Positions 6,143 through 14,436 of a stretch of 14,436 nt of DNA are shown here, piece after piece; position 1 is the first letter of the stretch; every line of letters starts with the position of its first letter. Origin of the DNA: JBCCMB01 sp039026555 (GTDB lineage: Bacteria; Pseudomonadota; Alphaproteobacteria; Caulobacterales; Hyphomonadaceae); contig JBCCMB010000065.1 in assembly GCA_039026555.1 (NCBI GenBank), forward strand, positions 1-14,436, in the 5' to 3' direction. Below the pieces are notes generated by a model. That model was not told the origin of the DNA. It saw nothing but the letters and a program-made list of their open reading frames with translations, and made no database searches. The position numbers and the translations under genes were made by a program.

Positions 6143-7903
6143 ATGCATCTCAAATCCGTCTTGATTTCTATCACCAGCATCGCCGCGAGCGGATGCGCGG
6201 CGATCGCGCCAATCACATCCGAACCGCCGGCAAAGGCTGATTGGCGATTAGAGGGTCGCGCCATGGTTGCAGCCGCGGACCAACGCGCGGTGGATGCGGC
6301 CCTTGAGGTTCTGCGCGCGGGCGGCCACGCGGTCGACGCCGCCATCGCGGCGCACGCGATTTTAGGCCTGGTGGAGCCGCAAAGCTCGGGCCTTGGCGGC
6401 GGCGCGTTTATGCTGGTCTATGAACGCGAGACGGATGAAATCCTGGTCTATGACGGCCGAGAGACCGCGCCGGCTTCAGCTTCCCCCGACATGTTCCTCG
6501 TCGACGGCGCGCCCATGGGCTTTGTTGACGCGTGGCAAAGCGGAAAATCCGTCGGCGTACCAGGCGCGGTCGCAATGTACAAAGCCGCGCACGACGCGCA
6601 CGGCCAATCGAATTGGTCTGATCTCTTCGGCGCCGCCATCACGCTTGCGGAGGATGGCTTTGTCGTCACGCCACGCTTGGCGACCATGCTATCCAATCCG
6701 CGGCTGCGCGGGGTGAGCCGGCTGGATGATAATCCCGCGACGGCGGCCTATTTTTATCCCAATGGCGAGCCGTTAGCGGTGGGCGACATTCGCGACAATC
6801 CAGATTATGCGGCGACTTTGTCATCCTTGGCCTCCGAAGGTCCGGACGCCTTTTATCAAGGCGTGCTGCCGGGGCTTATAGCGATCGCCGCGCAAGAAGC
6901 GCCCAATGGCGGCGGCCTTACCCAGTCCGACATTGCAGATTACACGCCCATCGTCCGCAATGCGGTATGTGGCGATTATGAAACCTACAAGATCTGCTCG
7001 GCGCCTCCCCCCTCCTCCGGCAGCGTCGCCCAACCTTTAATCATGGGCCTTTATGAGCGCCTGACAGATGGCTTGGATCGGGAAAACGAAGACGCCTTTT
7101 TGGCCGCCTTTGTGGACGCGCAGCGCTTGGCCTATGCGGATCGCGATCACTATGTGGCGGACGCCGATTTCGTCAGCGTTCCAATCCAAGATCTTGTTGA
7201 TCCGATATATATGGACGCGCGCGCGCAGCAACGCTTCGCGCCAGACGCCCCGTCAGCGCCCGGCGATCCAGGCGCAGTTCTGCGGGATGAACCGATTGTT
7301 GATATGTGGGGCCGCGACGCCACCGAGCCCGGCGCCGGCACCACGCACCTGTCTATCGTCGATTTCGACGGTAACGCGGTCTCAATGACCGCGACTGTCG
7401 AAGCGCCGTTCGGATCGTCTCGTTGGGCGGGCGGCTTCCTGCTCAACAATGAGCTGACGGATTTTTCGAAGATACCAGAGATCAACGGCAAACCGGTCGC
7501 GAACGCCCCTGCGCCTGGCAAACGTCCTCGCTCTTCCATGTCGCCAACTTTGGTGTTCGACGAGACAGGCGAATTGTACATGGTGACCGGCTCGCCCGGC
7601 GGCAATTCCATCATCGCTTATGTGGCCAAAAGTTTGGTCGGCGTGCTGGATTGGGAGATGTCGGCGCAAGACGCGATCGACTTGCCCAACATCATCGCCC
7701 GCGGCGACACGGTGAATGTCGAGATCGCCGAGGCGAACGGTCAAGCGGCCGCCGATACGCTGAAATCCATGGGGTATGCGGTGCGCGAGCGCGAAGGTGA
7801 AAATTCCGGCCTGCACGTCATCATTGCCCGTGCGGACGGCTTTGAAGGCGGCGCGGACAAGCGTCGCGAAGGCGTAGCGGTGGAAATTCTTCGCGACGAC
7901 TAA
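6143..7903 (+). CDS. ggt: Gamma-glutamyltransferase, exported
   Basis: Cleaves the gamma-glutamyl bond of glutathione and related compounds, or transfers the glutamyl group, outside the cytoplasm. The 586-residue precursor matches the family length and self-cuts before the catalytic threonine, expected at T400 in GTTHLSIVD. Other family marks are DGRETAP with substrate-binding R106, GGGAFMLVY near the start, LNNELTDFS, the RSSMSP box, and TGSPGG forming the oxyanion region. The N-terminus is hydrophobic and ends in ASGC, so C18 may be lipidated, although Ala at -3 is not a classical lipobox; it could instead be an ordinary signal peptide. ATG 6143 follows AAGGAG by 9 bases; the frame is open upstream but has no better start and would run into the divergent gene. 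It ends 21 bases before the convergent phoB. Confidence 0.93.
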   Translation: MHLKSVLISITSIAASGCAAIAPITSEPPAKADWRLEGRAMVAAADQRAVDAALEVLRAGGHAVDAAIAAHAILGLVEPQSSGLGGGAFMLVYERETDEILVYDGRETAPASASPDMFLVDGAPMGFVDAWQSGKSVGVPGAVAMYKAAHDAHGQSNWSDLFGAAITLAEDGFVVTPRLATMLSNPRLRGVSRLDDNPATAAYFYPNGEPLAVGDIRDNPDYAATLSSLASEGPDAFYQGVLPGLIAIAAQEAPNGGGLTQSDIADYTPIVRNAVCGDYETYKICSAPPPSSGSVAQPLIMGLYERLTDGLDRENEDAFLAAFVDAQRLAYADRDHYVADADFVSVPIQDLVDPIYMDARAQQRFAPDAPSAPGDPGAVLRDEPIVDMWGRDATEPGAGTTHLSIVDFDGNAVSMTATVEAPFGSSRWAGGFLLNNELTDFSKIPEINGKPVANAPAPGKRPRSSMSPTLVFDETGELYMVTGSPGGNSIIAYVAKSLVGVLDWEMSAQDAIDLPNIIARGDTVNVEIAEANGQAAADTLKSMGYAVREREGENSGLHVIIARADGFEGGADKRREGVAVEILRDD

Positions 7904-7907
7904 ACTA

Positions 7908-7924
7908 AGGCGCTGTGATCGCCT
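7908..7924. terminator. Possible shared terminator between convergent ggt and phoB
   Basis: AGGCG (7908-7912), 7-base loop, CGCCT (7920-7924) fill nearly all of the 21-base gap between two convergent stop codons. Being symmetrical it could act for both genes, but the stem is short and has no T run. Confidence 0.3.
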
Positions 7925-8674
7925 CTACTCGTTGGGATTGAACGCGTAGCCTGCCGAACGGACCGTACGGATCGGATCACGCACGCCGTCGCGTTTCAGC
8001 GCTTTGCGCAGACGGCCAATATGAACGTCCACCGTGCGCGCTTCGACGTAAACGTCAGAGCCCCAAACGGCGTCCAACAATTGCTCGCGCGAGAAGACGC
8101 GGCCCGGATGTTGGATCAAATAATCCAGGAGACGGAATTCCGTTGGCCCCAAATGGATTTCATCGCCGCAACGGCTCACCCGATGCGCGGTGCGATCCAC
8201 CTCGATATCGCCGACGGCGACACGATCTTCCGCAAGGCCTGGGCGAATGCGGCGCATCACGGCGCGCACGCGGGCCATTAGCTCCGACATGGAAAACGGC
8301 TTGGTGACGTAATCATCCGCGCCCGTGTCGAGCCCGCGAATGCGATCGGCTTCTTCAGACTTGGCGGTGAGCATAATGATCGGCAAATTCCGGGTCGCCG
8401 GCCGAGACCGAATGCGGCGGCACACCTCGATACCCGCCAGATTGGGCAGCATCCAGTCCAGGATCATCACGTCCGGCTGACGCTCGTCGACCAGGAGAAG
8501 CGCTTCTTCGCCATCATTGGCCAAAGCCACCTCATAACCTTGGCTTTCCAGATTGTACTGCAGCAGCTCCACCAAAGCCTGCTCGTCTTCCACCACAATG
8601 GCGAAGGGCTTGGTCGCGCCGGACCGCGTCGCACCGTTCTGCGCGCGGAGATGTTCAACTACGTTCAAGGTCAT
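7925..8674 (-). CDS. phoB: Phosphate-regulon response regulator PhoB
   Basis: DNA-binding activator of phosphate-starvation genes, 249 residues. The receiver domain (about 24-140) has acidic pocket E29-D30, phosphoacceptor D73 in MILDWMLPN, T103 and K125 in VTKPF. The C-terminal winged-helix OmpR/PhoB domain (about 150-248) has EIHLGPTEFRLLDYL, the recognition region VEARTVDVHIGRLRKAL and the terminal hairpin IRTVRSAGYAF. The start at 8674 overlaps phoU by 20 bases and gives about 20 residues before the usual first strand; there is no other ATG, and AAAGG lies 10 bases upstream. As last gene of the pst operon it would be raised by its own product if, as is usual, a Pho box precedes the operon outside the window. 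Confidence 0.95.
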   Translation of the reverse strand: MTLNVVEHLRAQNGATRSGATKPFAIVVEDEQALVELLQYNLESQGYEVALANDGEEALLLVDERQPDVMILDWMLPNLAGIEVCRRIRSRPATRNLPIIMLTAKSEEADRIRGLDTGADDYVTKPFSMSELMARVRAVMRRIRPGLAEDRVAVGDIEVDRTAHRVSRCGDEIHLGPTEFRLLDYLIQHPGRVFSREQLLDAVWGSDVYVEARTVDVHIGRLRKALKRDGVRDPIRTVRSAGYAFNPNE

Positions 8675-9362
8675 CGACTTTCGGCCTTTCTGACGTCATC
8701 GCCTCGCCTGTAACGAGGAAGTGGATCACCTCTGCAATGTTCGTGCAGTGGTCGCCAATGCGTTCAAGATTCTTTGCGATAAATAGAAGATGCGTGCATC
8801 CGCCAATCGTGCGGTGGTCTTCCATCATATAGGTCAGCAATTCGCGGAAGAGCGAGTTGTAGTGTTCGTCCACTTCTTCGTCGCGAAACCAGACCTGTGC
8901 GGCGCCATCCGTGTCCGCCGCGGAATAGGCGTCCAGGACGCGCTTCAACTGCGCCGCCACTAAGCGCCCCATGCGCGAGACGCCCTTAAGGCGCCCCGCA
9001 TCGACATTCTCCATCGCCAGCGCACGCTTTGCGATATTCTTCGAAAGGTCGCCGATCCGTTCCAAATCGCCGGCGATTTTCAAAGCCGCCACCGTATGAC
9101 GCAAATCCCGCGCAAGCGGCTGGCGCAGAGCTAAAAGCCGCAAAATGCGCCGTTCAATATCGATCTGATAGGCGTCGATTTCAGGATCGCGCAGCACCAC
9201 GTCTTCCGCCAAACGAGGGTCGGCGGAGACCGCGGCGCTAATGGCGTCGGACAGCATGTCCTCCACCTTCCCGCCCATGCTGGAAAGTTCGCCGGACAGC
9301 TCCTCGAGCTCAACGGAAAAGGCGCGAACCGTGTGCTCAGTCATTCCCGCAATTTCTGTCAT
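8655..9362 (-). CDS. phoU: Phosphate signalling protein PhoU
   Basis: Cytoplasmic regulator that links the state of the Pst transporter to PhoR and so keeps PhoB silent when phosphate is plentiful. 235 residues from ATG 9362, the usual size. Two tandem three-helix PhoU repeats are visible, each with the metal-binding pattern: KIAGDLERIGDLSKNIAK and AKNLERIGDHCTNIAE. ATG 9362 is preferred because GGAAGG stands 5 bases before it and because it leaves a clean 13-base gap after pstB; a longer ATG at 9419 would overlap pstB by 44 bases. The stop overlaps the start of phoB. Confidence 0.93.
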   Translation of the reverse strand: MTEIAGMTEHTVRAFSVELEELSGELSSMGGKVEDMLSDAISAAVSADPRLAEDVVLRDPEIDAYQIDIERRILRLLALRQPLARDLRHTVAALKIAGDLERIGDLSKNIAKRALAMENVDAGRLKGVSRMGRLVAAQLKRVLDAYSAADTDGAAQVWFRDEEVDEHYNSLFRELLTYMMEDHRTIGGCTHLLFIAKNLERIGDHCTNIAEVIHFLVTGEAMTSERPKVDDLERS

Positions 9363-9375
9363 TAAAGCCTTCCAA

Positions 9376-10251
9376 TTAGCCAAAACGTCCAGTGATGTAA
9401 TCTTGGGTTCGCGAGTCACGGGGGTTCGTAAACATGTCCTCGGTCGCGCCCGATTCCACCAATTTGCCCATATGGAAAAACGCGGTGCGCTGCGATACGC
9501 GGGCTGCCTGCGCCATCGAGTGGGTCACCATTATTATACAGTAATTGGTCCGCAACTCATCTATCAATTCTTCAATCTTCGCAGTCGCGATCGGATCCAG
9601 CGCGGAGCAAGGCTCATCCATCAGGATCACTTCGGGGCTCACCGCAATCGCCCGCGCAATCACCAAACGCTGCTGTTGGCCGCCAGAAAGACCCGTGCCG
9701 GGCTGATCCAAACGGTCTTTCACTTCTTCCCACAAGCCCGCCTTTTCCAGACTGACTTGGACGATCTCATTCAGCTCGTCCTTGGACCCCGCCAAACCGT
9801 GTATGCGCGGACCATAGGCGACATTGTCGAAGATCGATTTCGGAAACGGGTTCGGCTTTTGGAACACCATGCCGACCCGCGCGCGCAATAAGACCGGATC
9901 AATCGACTTGGCGTTGATATTTTGGCCCTCGAGCTGGATTTCGCCTTCCACCCGACAGCCGTCAATCGTGTCATTCATCCGATTGATGCAGCGAAGAAAG
10001 GTGGATTTGCCGCAACCGGACGGCCCGATAAACGCCGTGACCGCCTTTTCCGGAATGTCCAAGGATACGTCGAACAAGGCCTGTTTCTCGCCGTAAAACA
10101 CCGCCACGTCGCGCGCGCGAACCTTTGTTTCGCCGCCGATGTCGCCGCCGGTTTTTTCCGGCGCGGAGGTTAAAACCGCATTGTCCGTCGCGCTTTCAGA
10201 CGTGGCGCCGTGCGCAAATTCGTCGCTTTGACGCAAAATTCGCTTGTCCAT
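9376..10251 (-). CDS. pstB: Phosphate ABC transporter ATPase PstB
   Basis: ATPase that powers phosphate import through PstC-PstA at the inner membrane. 291 residues with Walker A GPSGCGKST at 76-84, Q-loop in VFQKPNPFP, signature LSGGQQQRL at 188-196, Walker B VILMDEP at 208-214 with the PstB-typical CSALDP, and H-loop H244. The ABC domain begins near residue 43, so there is an N-terminal tail of about 42 mostly polar residues not present in the usual PstB of about 250-260 residues. The start is well supported: GGAGGTGG, encoded in the last codons of pstA, lies 7 bases before ATG 10251. Four bases separate it from the pstA stop. Confidence 0.96.
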   Translation of the reverse strand: MDKRILRQSDEFAHGATSESATDNAVLTSAPEKTGGDIGGETKVRARDVAVFYGEKQALFDVSLDIPEKAVTAFIGPSGCGKSTFLRCINRMNDTIDGCRVEGEIQLEGQNINAKSIDPVLLRARVGMVFQKPNPFPKSIFDNVAYGPRIHGLAGSKDELNEIVQVSLEKAGLWEEVKDRLDQPGTGLSGGQQQRLVIARAIAVSPEVILMDEPCSALDPIATAKIEELIDELRTNYCIIMVTHSMAQAARVSQRTAFFHMGKLVESGATEDMFTNPRDSRTQDYITGRFG

Positions 10252-10255
10252 GGGG

Positions 10256-12886
10256 CTACCACCTCCGCTCGAACCGTCGGCGGAGATAGACCGCCAACGC
10301 GTTCATCAAGACCATAAATACGAGCAATATGACAATGGCCGCCGATGTCATGGGCTGCCAGGCCCGTTCAGCGCCCGTCGACCATTTGAAGATCAAGACC
10401 GGCAACACCGTCGCGCTGTCGAACATATCCGCCGGCGGTTCGGCCACAAACGCCACCATGCCGATCAACAAGAGCGGCGCCGTCTCGCCCAGCGCTTGGG
10501 CCATGCCGATAATCGCGCCGGTGAGAATGCCCGGCGCTGCCAGCGGCAAAACATGCTGGAAGACAGTTTGCGTTTTCGACGCGCCGACGCCTAACGCCCC
10601 GGTGCGGATCGACGGCGGCACCGCCTTTAACGCCGCCCGCGAGGCGATAATGACGGTCGGCAAAGTCATCAAAGAGAGAACAATCCCGCCGACAATCGGC
10701 GCGGATCGCGGCATGTTGAAGAAGTTCAAGAACACCGCGGCGCCCAGCAAACCGAACACGATGGACGGAACCGCGGCGAGATTGTTGATGTTCACTTCCA
10801 CCATATTGGTGACCCAGTTTTTAGGCGCGAACTCTTCCAAGTAAATCGCCGCCATAACGCCCACGGGCACCGCAAGAAGCATGGTCACCAGCATCGTCCA
10901 GAACGTGCCCGCCATGGCGGCGGCGACCCCCGCCAATTCGGGGTAGGTCGAATCTGCGTGCGTGAGCAGATCGATATTCGCCACGCGCTTGACCAGCCCA
11001 CGATCTTTCAATGCATTGGCCCAGGCGATCTGCGCGTCGGACACATTGCGGTCCATCGCCGGCACGCGAAGAATGCGCGCACGCCAATCTCTTGCGGCCG
11101 CGGGCGCCTCCGAGGTGAGCGGGATCAGCGTCTCGCCCACAATACGGTCCGCAGAAATGGTCTGCGCGCGAACCACGCCGCCATTGAGTTCAATCAGATA
11201 GCTGGACTGCAACGAAGTGAGCGTCTCTTCCGCGCCCGCATCGGCTGCGCGCGCATTCAGCGCCGAGGCTGCGTCGGTTTCCGTGGAAACCTTGCGCTCC
11301 AACCGTTCAAGGTCACGTTGCAATTTGTCGTAATCGCTTTGATCGACGCGCAGCATCAAGGCCCGCACGCCTTCATATCCCAACTCGCCGCCCGCTTCTG
11401 CCGCACCCAGCGCAAAGGCTAAACCCGGCGCGCCGCCAAAGTTAAATCCGAGTTGAGCGCTCGCCTCGGCGGCTAACGCGTCGGCGTCCATATCGGCGAT
11501 ACGCGCGGCGGTCTCTGCGAAATTACCCGATTCGCGTTGTTTGCGCTTCAACCGCGAATTGGCGGAGGCGATCGCTTCCTCCAATGCCGCCGCACGTTCC
11601 GGCAGGCCTTGCGCGACGAGCTCCGCCGCGCGCGCTTCCAGCGCGTCGATCTGCGCTTGCGCATCGGCGATCGCCGCATCCGTGGCGATGCGCTCAACGG
11701 CGTTTTGAGCGGCGACAGCCTCGCGCAGCGTGTCCGGCGTGGCGTTCGCGACCGAAGCCTCCGCGCCCACAGCTTGATCCAGAACGCGAGACGCTTCGGC
11801 GAGCAATTCTGGAAGATCTGCGTCCGCAAGCGCTGCGCGCTGACTTTGCGCAACCGCGCCGACCGCCAGCGCCCGATCCGCAGCGCGGTAAGTCACGGTC
11901 GCCTGCACACGGCGTGTTTCCGCCTGCGGCGCGCCTTCCGCTTCGGCCACTTCAGCCTGCCGTGCGAAACGATCAGCGCGCCTGATCAGTCCGCGCACTT
12001 CCTTGCTGCGCTCTGTTGCATCAGAGGCGTACCAATCATCCAAAGCCTGGCGAAGCACATCCGCCTCGCCGCTTGCCGACGCCGCGCCGGCAATCCGGGC
12101 CAGCACCACTAAATCTTCCGGTTGATCCGCCAACCGCGCCGCCGCAGCATCGCCAATTCGGTCCGCGTCGGCGGATCGCAATTCCTCTAGGGCGGACGCA
12201 GACAAATCACTGCGAACCCGCGTCCGATCCAGCGCGATCTGAGCTTCCTCGCCTAGTTGCGACCGCCGGACCGCGTCCTCGCGCAATTGACCCTTGATGT
12301 CGGCCAGTAAGGCGGCGAACGCGCCGGGCGCTGAAATCGAAACGGATCCCGCCGCACCGACGGGCGTCGCATCCGCGCCGCCTCGAATGACACGCTCGCG
12401 CGTGACAAGGCCCTTCAGATACAAATCCACATCGTCGGAGATTGCGATCGACGCTTTCGCCGTACCGCCCACCAAATCCGGATTGTCCGCGGTGCGCTCG
12501 GCGAGCGGTCGAGCGGCCAACCGGGTCACCATCGCGTTCAGCTGCGCGCGCATCTCGCGATCCGCCAGCGCTTCGGGGAATTCCTCGCCCAAACGCGTGC
12601 GGATCACACGCTGAAACCCGCCCATATTGCGCATTAAGCGTTCAGGATCGCGCGCGCCGGATTTATCTACGGCTTCAGCCTCGATCGCGAACTCCGTGAC
12701 AAGCTTATGGCGCGTGAAAGCGGACGTCGCCTGGCTGACGATGCTCCACACCAAGGTGCAAAGCGCCAACACGGCGACTGCAATCGCAGCGATCCCATAA
12801 GCGCGAAAGCGTGTTTCGGCGCCGTAGCGCTTGCGTAGACGCGCGTCCGCTGCGGAGGGCGTATTGGCGTTCGCGGCGTCAGTCAT
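10256..12886 (-). CDS. pstA: Phosphate ABC transporter permease PstA with a very large periplasmic insertion
   Basis: One half of the membrane channel for phosphate. TM1 is at about 29-50. The N-terminal part of the periplasmic domain, to SDDVDLYLKG (150-159), resembles the DUF3333-type extension of alphaproteobacterial PstA. Canonical sequence resumes near YLIELNGGVV (563 on) and NVSDAQIAW (614 on). Between them are roughly 400 extra residues rich in Ala, Arg, Asp and Glu, with coiled-coil stretches at about 405-452 and 514-535. The permease core (about 650-876) has five membrane segments and the EAA loop around AALKAVPPSIRTGALGVGA. At 876 residues it is about twice the usual 280-450. ATG 12886 overlaps the pstC stop by 8 bases; upstream in-frame starts would run well into pstC. 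The reading frame is intact throughout. Confidence 0.94.
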   Translation of the reverse strand: MTDAANANTPSAADARLRKRYGAETRFRAYGIAAIAVAVLALCTLVWSIVSQATSAFTRHKLVTEFAIEAEAVDKSGARDPERLMRNMGGFQRVIRTRLGEEFPEALADREMRAQLNAMVTRLAARPLAERTADNPDLVGGTAKASIAISDDVDLYLKGLVTRERVIRGGADATPVGAAGSVSISAPGAFAALLADIKGQLREDAVRRSQLGEEAQIALDRTRVRSDLSASALEELRSADADRIGDAAAARLADQPEDLVVLARIAGAASASGEADVLRQALDDWYASDATERSKEVRGLIRRADRFARQAEVAEAEGAPQAETRRVQATVTYRAADRALAVGAVAQSQRAALADADLPELLAEASRVLDQAVGAEASVANATPDTLREAVAAQNAVERIATDAAIADAQAQIDALEARAAELVAQGLPERAAALEEAIASANSRLKRKQRESGNFAETAARIADMDADALAAEASAQLGFNFGGAPGLAFALGAAEAGGELGYEGVRALMLRVDQSDYDKLQRDLERLERKVSTETDAASALNARAADAGAEETLTSLQSSYLIELNGGVVRAQTISADRIVGETLIPLTSEAPAAARDWRARILRVPAMDRNVSDAQIAWANALKDRGLVKRVANIDLLTHADSTYPELAGVAAAMAGTFWTMLVTMLLAVPVGVMAAIYLEEFAPKNWVTNMVEVNINNLAAVPSIVFGLLGAAVFLNFFNMPRSAPIVGGIVLSLMTLPTVIIASRAALKAVPPSIRTGALGVGASKTQTVFQHVLPLAAPGILTGAIIGMAQALGETAPLLLIGMVAFVAEPPADMFDSATVLPVLIFKWSTGAERAWQPMTSAAIVILLVFMVLMNALAVYLRRRFERRW

Positions 12887-14339
12887 ATTTCTCGCGATAC
12901 TTCTGAACCACCCGAAGGGCGATAAGGTTGAACACCAGGGTGACGAGGAACAGCATGAAGCCCAGCGCAAATGCGGATAGGGTTTTTGGGCTGTCAAACT
13001 CGGTGTCGCCCGTGAGCAGATCGACGATCTGCACCGTTATCGTCGTCACGTCGGAAAACGGATTGGGGGTGATTTGCGCGCGCTGTCCCGCCGCCATCAC
13101 CACGATCATCGTCTCGCCAATCGCACGCGACACCGCGAGCAAGACGGCGGCGACAATGCCTGGCAGGGCCGCCGGCAAAATCACGCCCTTCACGGTTTCG
13201 GACCGCGTCGCGCCCATAGCGTAGGCGCCGTCGCGCAAGGATTGCGGCACCGCGTTGATCACATCGTCGGATAGGGAGGACACAAATGGGATGATCATGA
13301 CGCCCATCACCAAGCCTGCGGCCAGCGCGCTGCGAGGCTGGGATTCTATGATCGGCCCCTCCACCCAGGGCATGATCGCCATGAGGAATCCATTCAGAGC
13401 GTCGCCGACCTCGCGAATGAAGGGCGCCACTGTTAGGAGAGCAAAAAAGCCATAAACAACGGTGGGAACGCCCGCCAAAACCTCTAGAACGGGCTTTACA
13501 ATGCGGCGCGTCCGCGTGTCGGCGTATTCCGACAGGAAGATCGCCGAAAACAAACCGACCGGCACGGCGACCAGCATGGCGATGACGCTGATCATCATCG
13601 TGCCGAAAAACAGCGGCACGGCGCCGAAAGACCCTGATCCACCAACCTGATCGGGTCGGATTTGCGTTTGCGCGCTCCACTTCAGGCCGAACAAAAATTC
13701 GAGCGGCGACACTTCGCCAAAGAAGCGCAGCGTTTCGAACACCAGCGACAAAACGATGCCCGCTGTCGTGGCGATCGCGACGCCGGCGGACAAGACCAAC
13801 ACGCCGCTGATAACTGTCTCAACGCCATTGCGCGCCTGCAGGGCGGGCTTCAATTGCCTCATGCCGAACGCAAAGCCGACGATCGCCATCAACACCGCCA
13901 CACCAGACGCCACGAATTTCACGAGCCCCTGATTATAAGCGACGGCGGACGCCAACGCCGCTACGGGCCCCGCCATCGGGTCGCCGTCCGACAATCCAGA
14001 CGGTTCGCCATTCGCCATGGCTTTGGCCGTATCCATGAAGGAGGCGGCCTCAAACGAGGGCAGCGCGGCGATCTCTCCGGGCATGTCCCCGCGGGTCATA
14101 CCATCGGCTAAGCCGCCGCCGAACGCGGCGTATAGCGCCAATACAGCAAGCGCCGGCAAAACCGCCCACAGCGATAGATAATACCCATAGTAATTTGGCA
14201 GCGAATGCAGGCTGCGCACCTCGCGTCCAGCGACGCCGAGCACCCGCATTCGACCTATATAAAAAGCGGCGAAAGCCCCTATCAGAACCAGCAATAGCGC
14301 GCCGAGCGCCAATCTCGACGCCGCGATCTGTTCGTACAT
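12879..14339 (-). CDS. pstC: Phosphate ABC transporter permease PstC
   Basis: Partner permease to PstA, 486 residues, the long form known in alphaproteobacteria. Hydrophobic segments at about 8-30, 52-73, 138-160, 176-201, 239-268, 284-309, 337-356, 386-418 and 453-477. The first three and the loop at 75-135 form the N-terminal extension; the last six are the permease core. The EAA loop that docks PstB is at 358-395, with DDVINAVPQSLRDGAYAMGA. PVLEVLAGVPTVVYGFFA (283-300) is typical of the family. GAGG lies 5 bases before ATG 14339. Its stop overlaps the start of pstA. Confidence 0.95.
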   Translation of the reverse strand: MYEQIAASRLALGALLLVLIGAFAAFYIGRMRVLGVAGREVRSLHSLPNYYGYYLSLWAVLPALAVLALYAAFGGGLADGMTRGDMPGEIAALPSFEAASFMDTAKAMANGEPSGLSDGDPMAGPVAALASAVAYNQGLVKFVASGVAVLMAIVGFAFGMRQLKPALQARNGVETVISGVLVLSAGVAIATTAGIVLSLVFETLRFFGEVSPLEFLFGLKWSAQTQIRPDQVGGSGSFGAVPLFFGTMMISVIAMLVAVPVGLFSAIFLSEYADTRTRRIVKPVLEVLAGVPTVVYGFFALLTVAPFIREVGDALNGFLMAIMPWVEGPIIESQPRSALAAGLVMGVMIIPFVSSLSDDVINAVPQSLRDGAYAMGATRSETVKGVILPAALPGIVAAVLLAVSRAIGETMIVVMAAGQRAQITPNPFSDVTTITVQIVDLLTGDTEFDSPKTLSAFALGFMLFLVTLVFNLIALRVVQKYREKYD

Positions 14340-14348
14340 GGAGCCCTC

Positions 14349-14436
14349 TTAGCCGCGTTTGCGCCGTCCTGGCTGTTTACGGGTCTTCTTTGACACTTCC
14401 ATGAAGGTTTTGTCAGCAATGACAAGCGGCGATCCG
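14349..14436 (-). CDS. C-terminal end of an upstream operon gene, unidentified
   Basis: The minus strand is open from the window edge to a TAA at 14351-14349, giving 28 residues that end in a strongly basic tail (VSKKTRKQPGRRKRG). The stop is only 9 bases before the pstC start, so the gene is probably in the same operon. By analogy with related genomes it could be phoR or a phosphate-metabolism gene, but the visible part has no diagnostic motif. Confidence 0.5.
   Translation of the reverse strand, partial: GSPLVIADKTFMEVSKKTRKQPGRRKRG

Noticed and set aside
9241..9891. 216-residue plus-strand ORF opposite phoU and pstB
   Set aside because: Antisense to two conserved genes with complete motifs.
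11537..12112. 191-residue plus-strand ORF opposite the PstA insertion
   Set aside because: Checked because the insertion is unusual. The ORF is an Arg-rich shadow; the minus frame continues unbroken into conserved PstA on both sides.
12887..12997. 37-residue N-terminal extension of PstA
   Set aside because: It lies entirely within pstC in another frame; ATG 12886 gives the usual ATG/TGA overlap and the expected start before TM1.

Overview
The window looks like chromosome of an alphaproteobacterium, probably from the Caulobacter/Hyphomonas/Maricaulis side of the class. That placement is an inference: the phosphate operon has the order pstC-pstA-pstB-phoU-phoB, PstA carries the N-terminal extension typical of alphaproteobacterial PstA, most of the sequence is GC-rich, and the tRNA genes are of ordinary bacterial type. 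No rRNA, CRISPR array or transposase was seen.

Left region (1 to about 2750) reads as the distal end of an integrated element. It is visibly less GC-rich than the rest and carries only unrecognised genes: the tail of an ORF coupled by an ATGA overlap to a 139-residue protein, then a 584-residue exported protein with three cysteine pairs and a probable helical-repeat fold. It ends at 2751-2795 in a bare 3' fragment of a tRNA-Val(GAC) gene (anticodon loop through CCA) with no 5' half. This is what remains when an element integrates into a tRNA gene, so the element should lie to the left and the chromosome should resume to the right. Two near-identical 11-bp direct repeats stand just inside the boundary.

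Middle region (2800-7900). A minus-strand class A flavin monooxygenase carries a canonical EF-hand calcium loop in mid-protein. Its upstream region holds a promoter overlapped by a perfect palindrome of GntR-operator type. Next come a tRNA-Arg(ACG) gene with a recognisable promoter, then a divergent pair: a P1-family (DmpA/BapA/NylC-type) self-processing peptidase on minus and a gamma-glutamyltransferase on plus. Both make their catalytic N-terminal threonine by cutting themselves.

Right region (7925-14436) is the phosphate-uptake and phosphate-signalling operon on the minus strand, tightly packed and partly overlapping: the tail of an unidentified gene, pstC, pstA, pstB, phoU, phoB. PstC and PstA form the membrane channel, PstB is the ATPase, PhoU couples transporter state to signalling, and PhoB is the response regulator. 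pstS and phoR are not in the window. The outstanding oddity is PstA: 876 residues, with roughly 400 extra, largely helical and coiled-coil residues inserted into its periplasmic domain.
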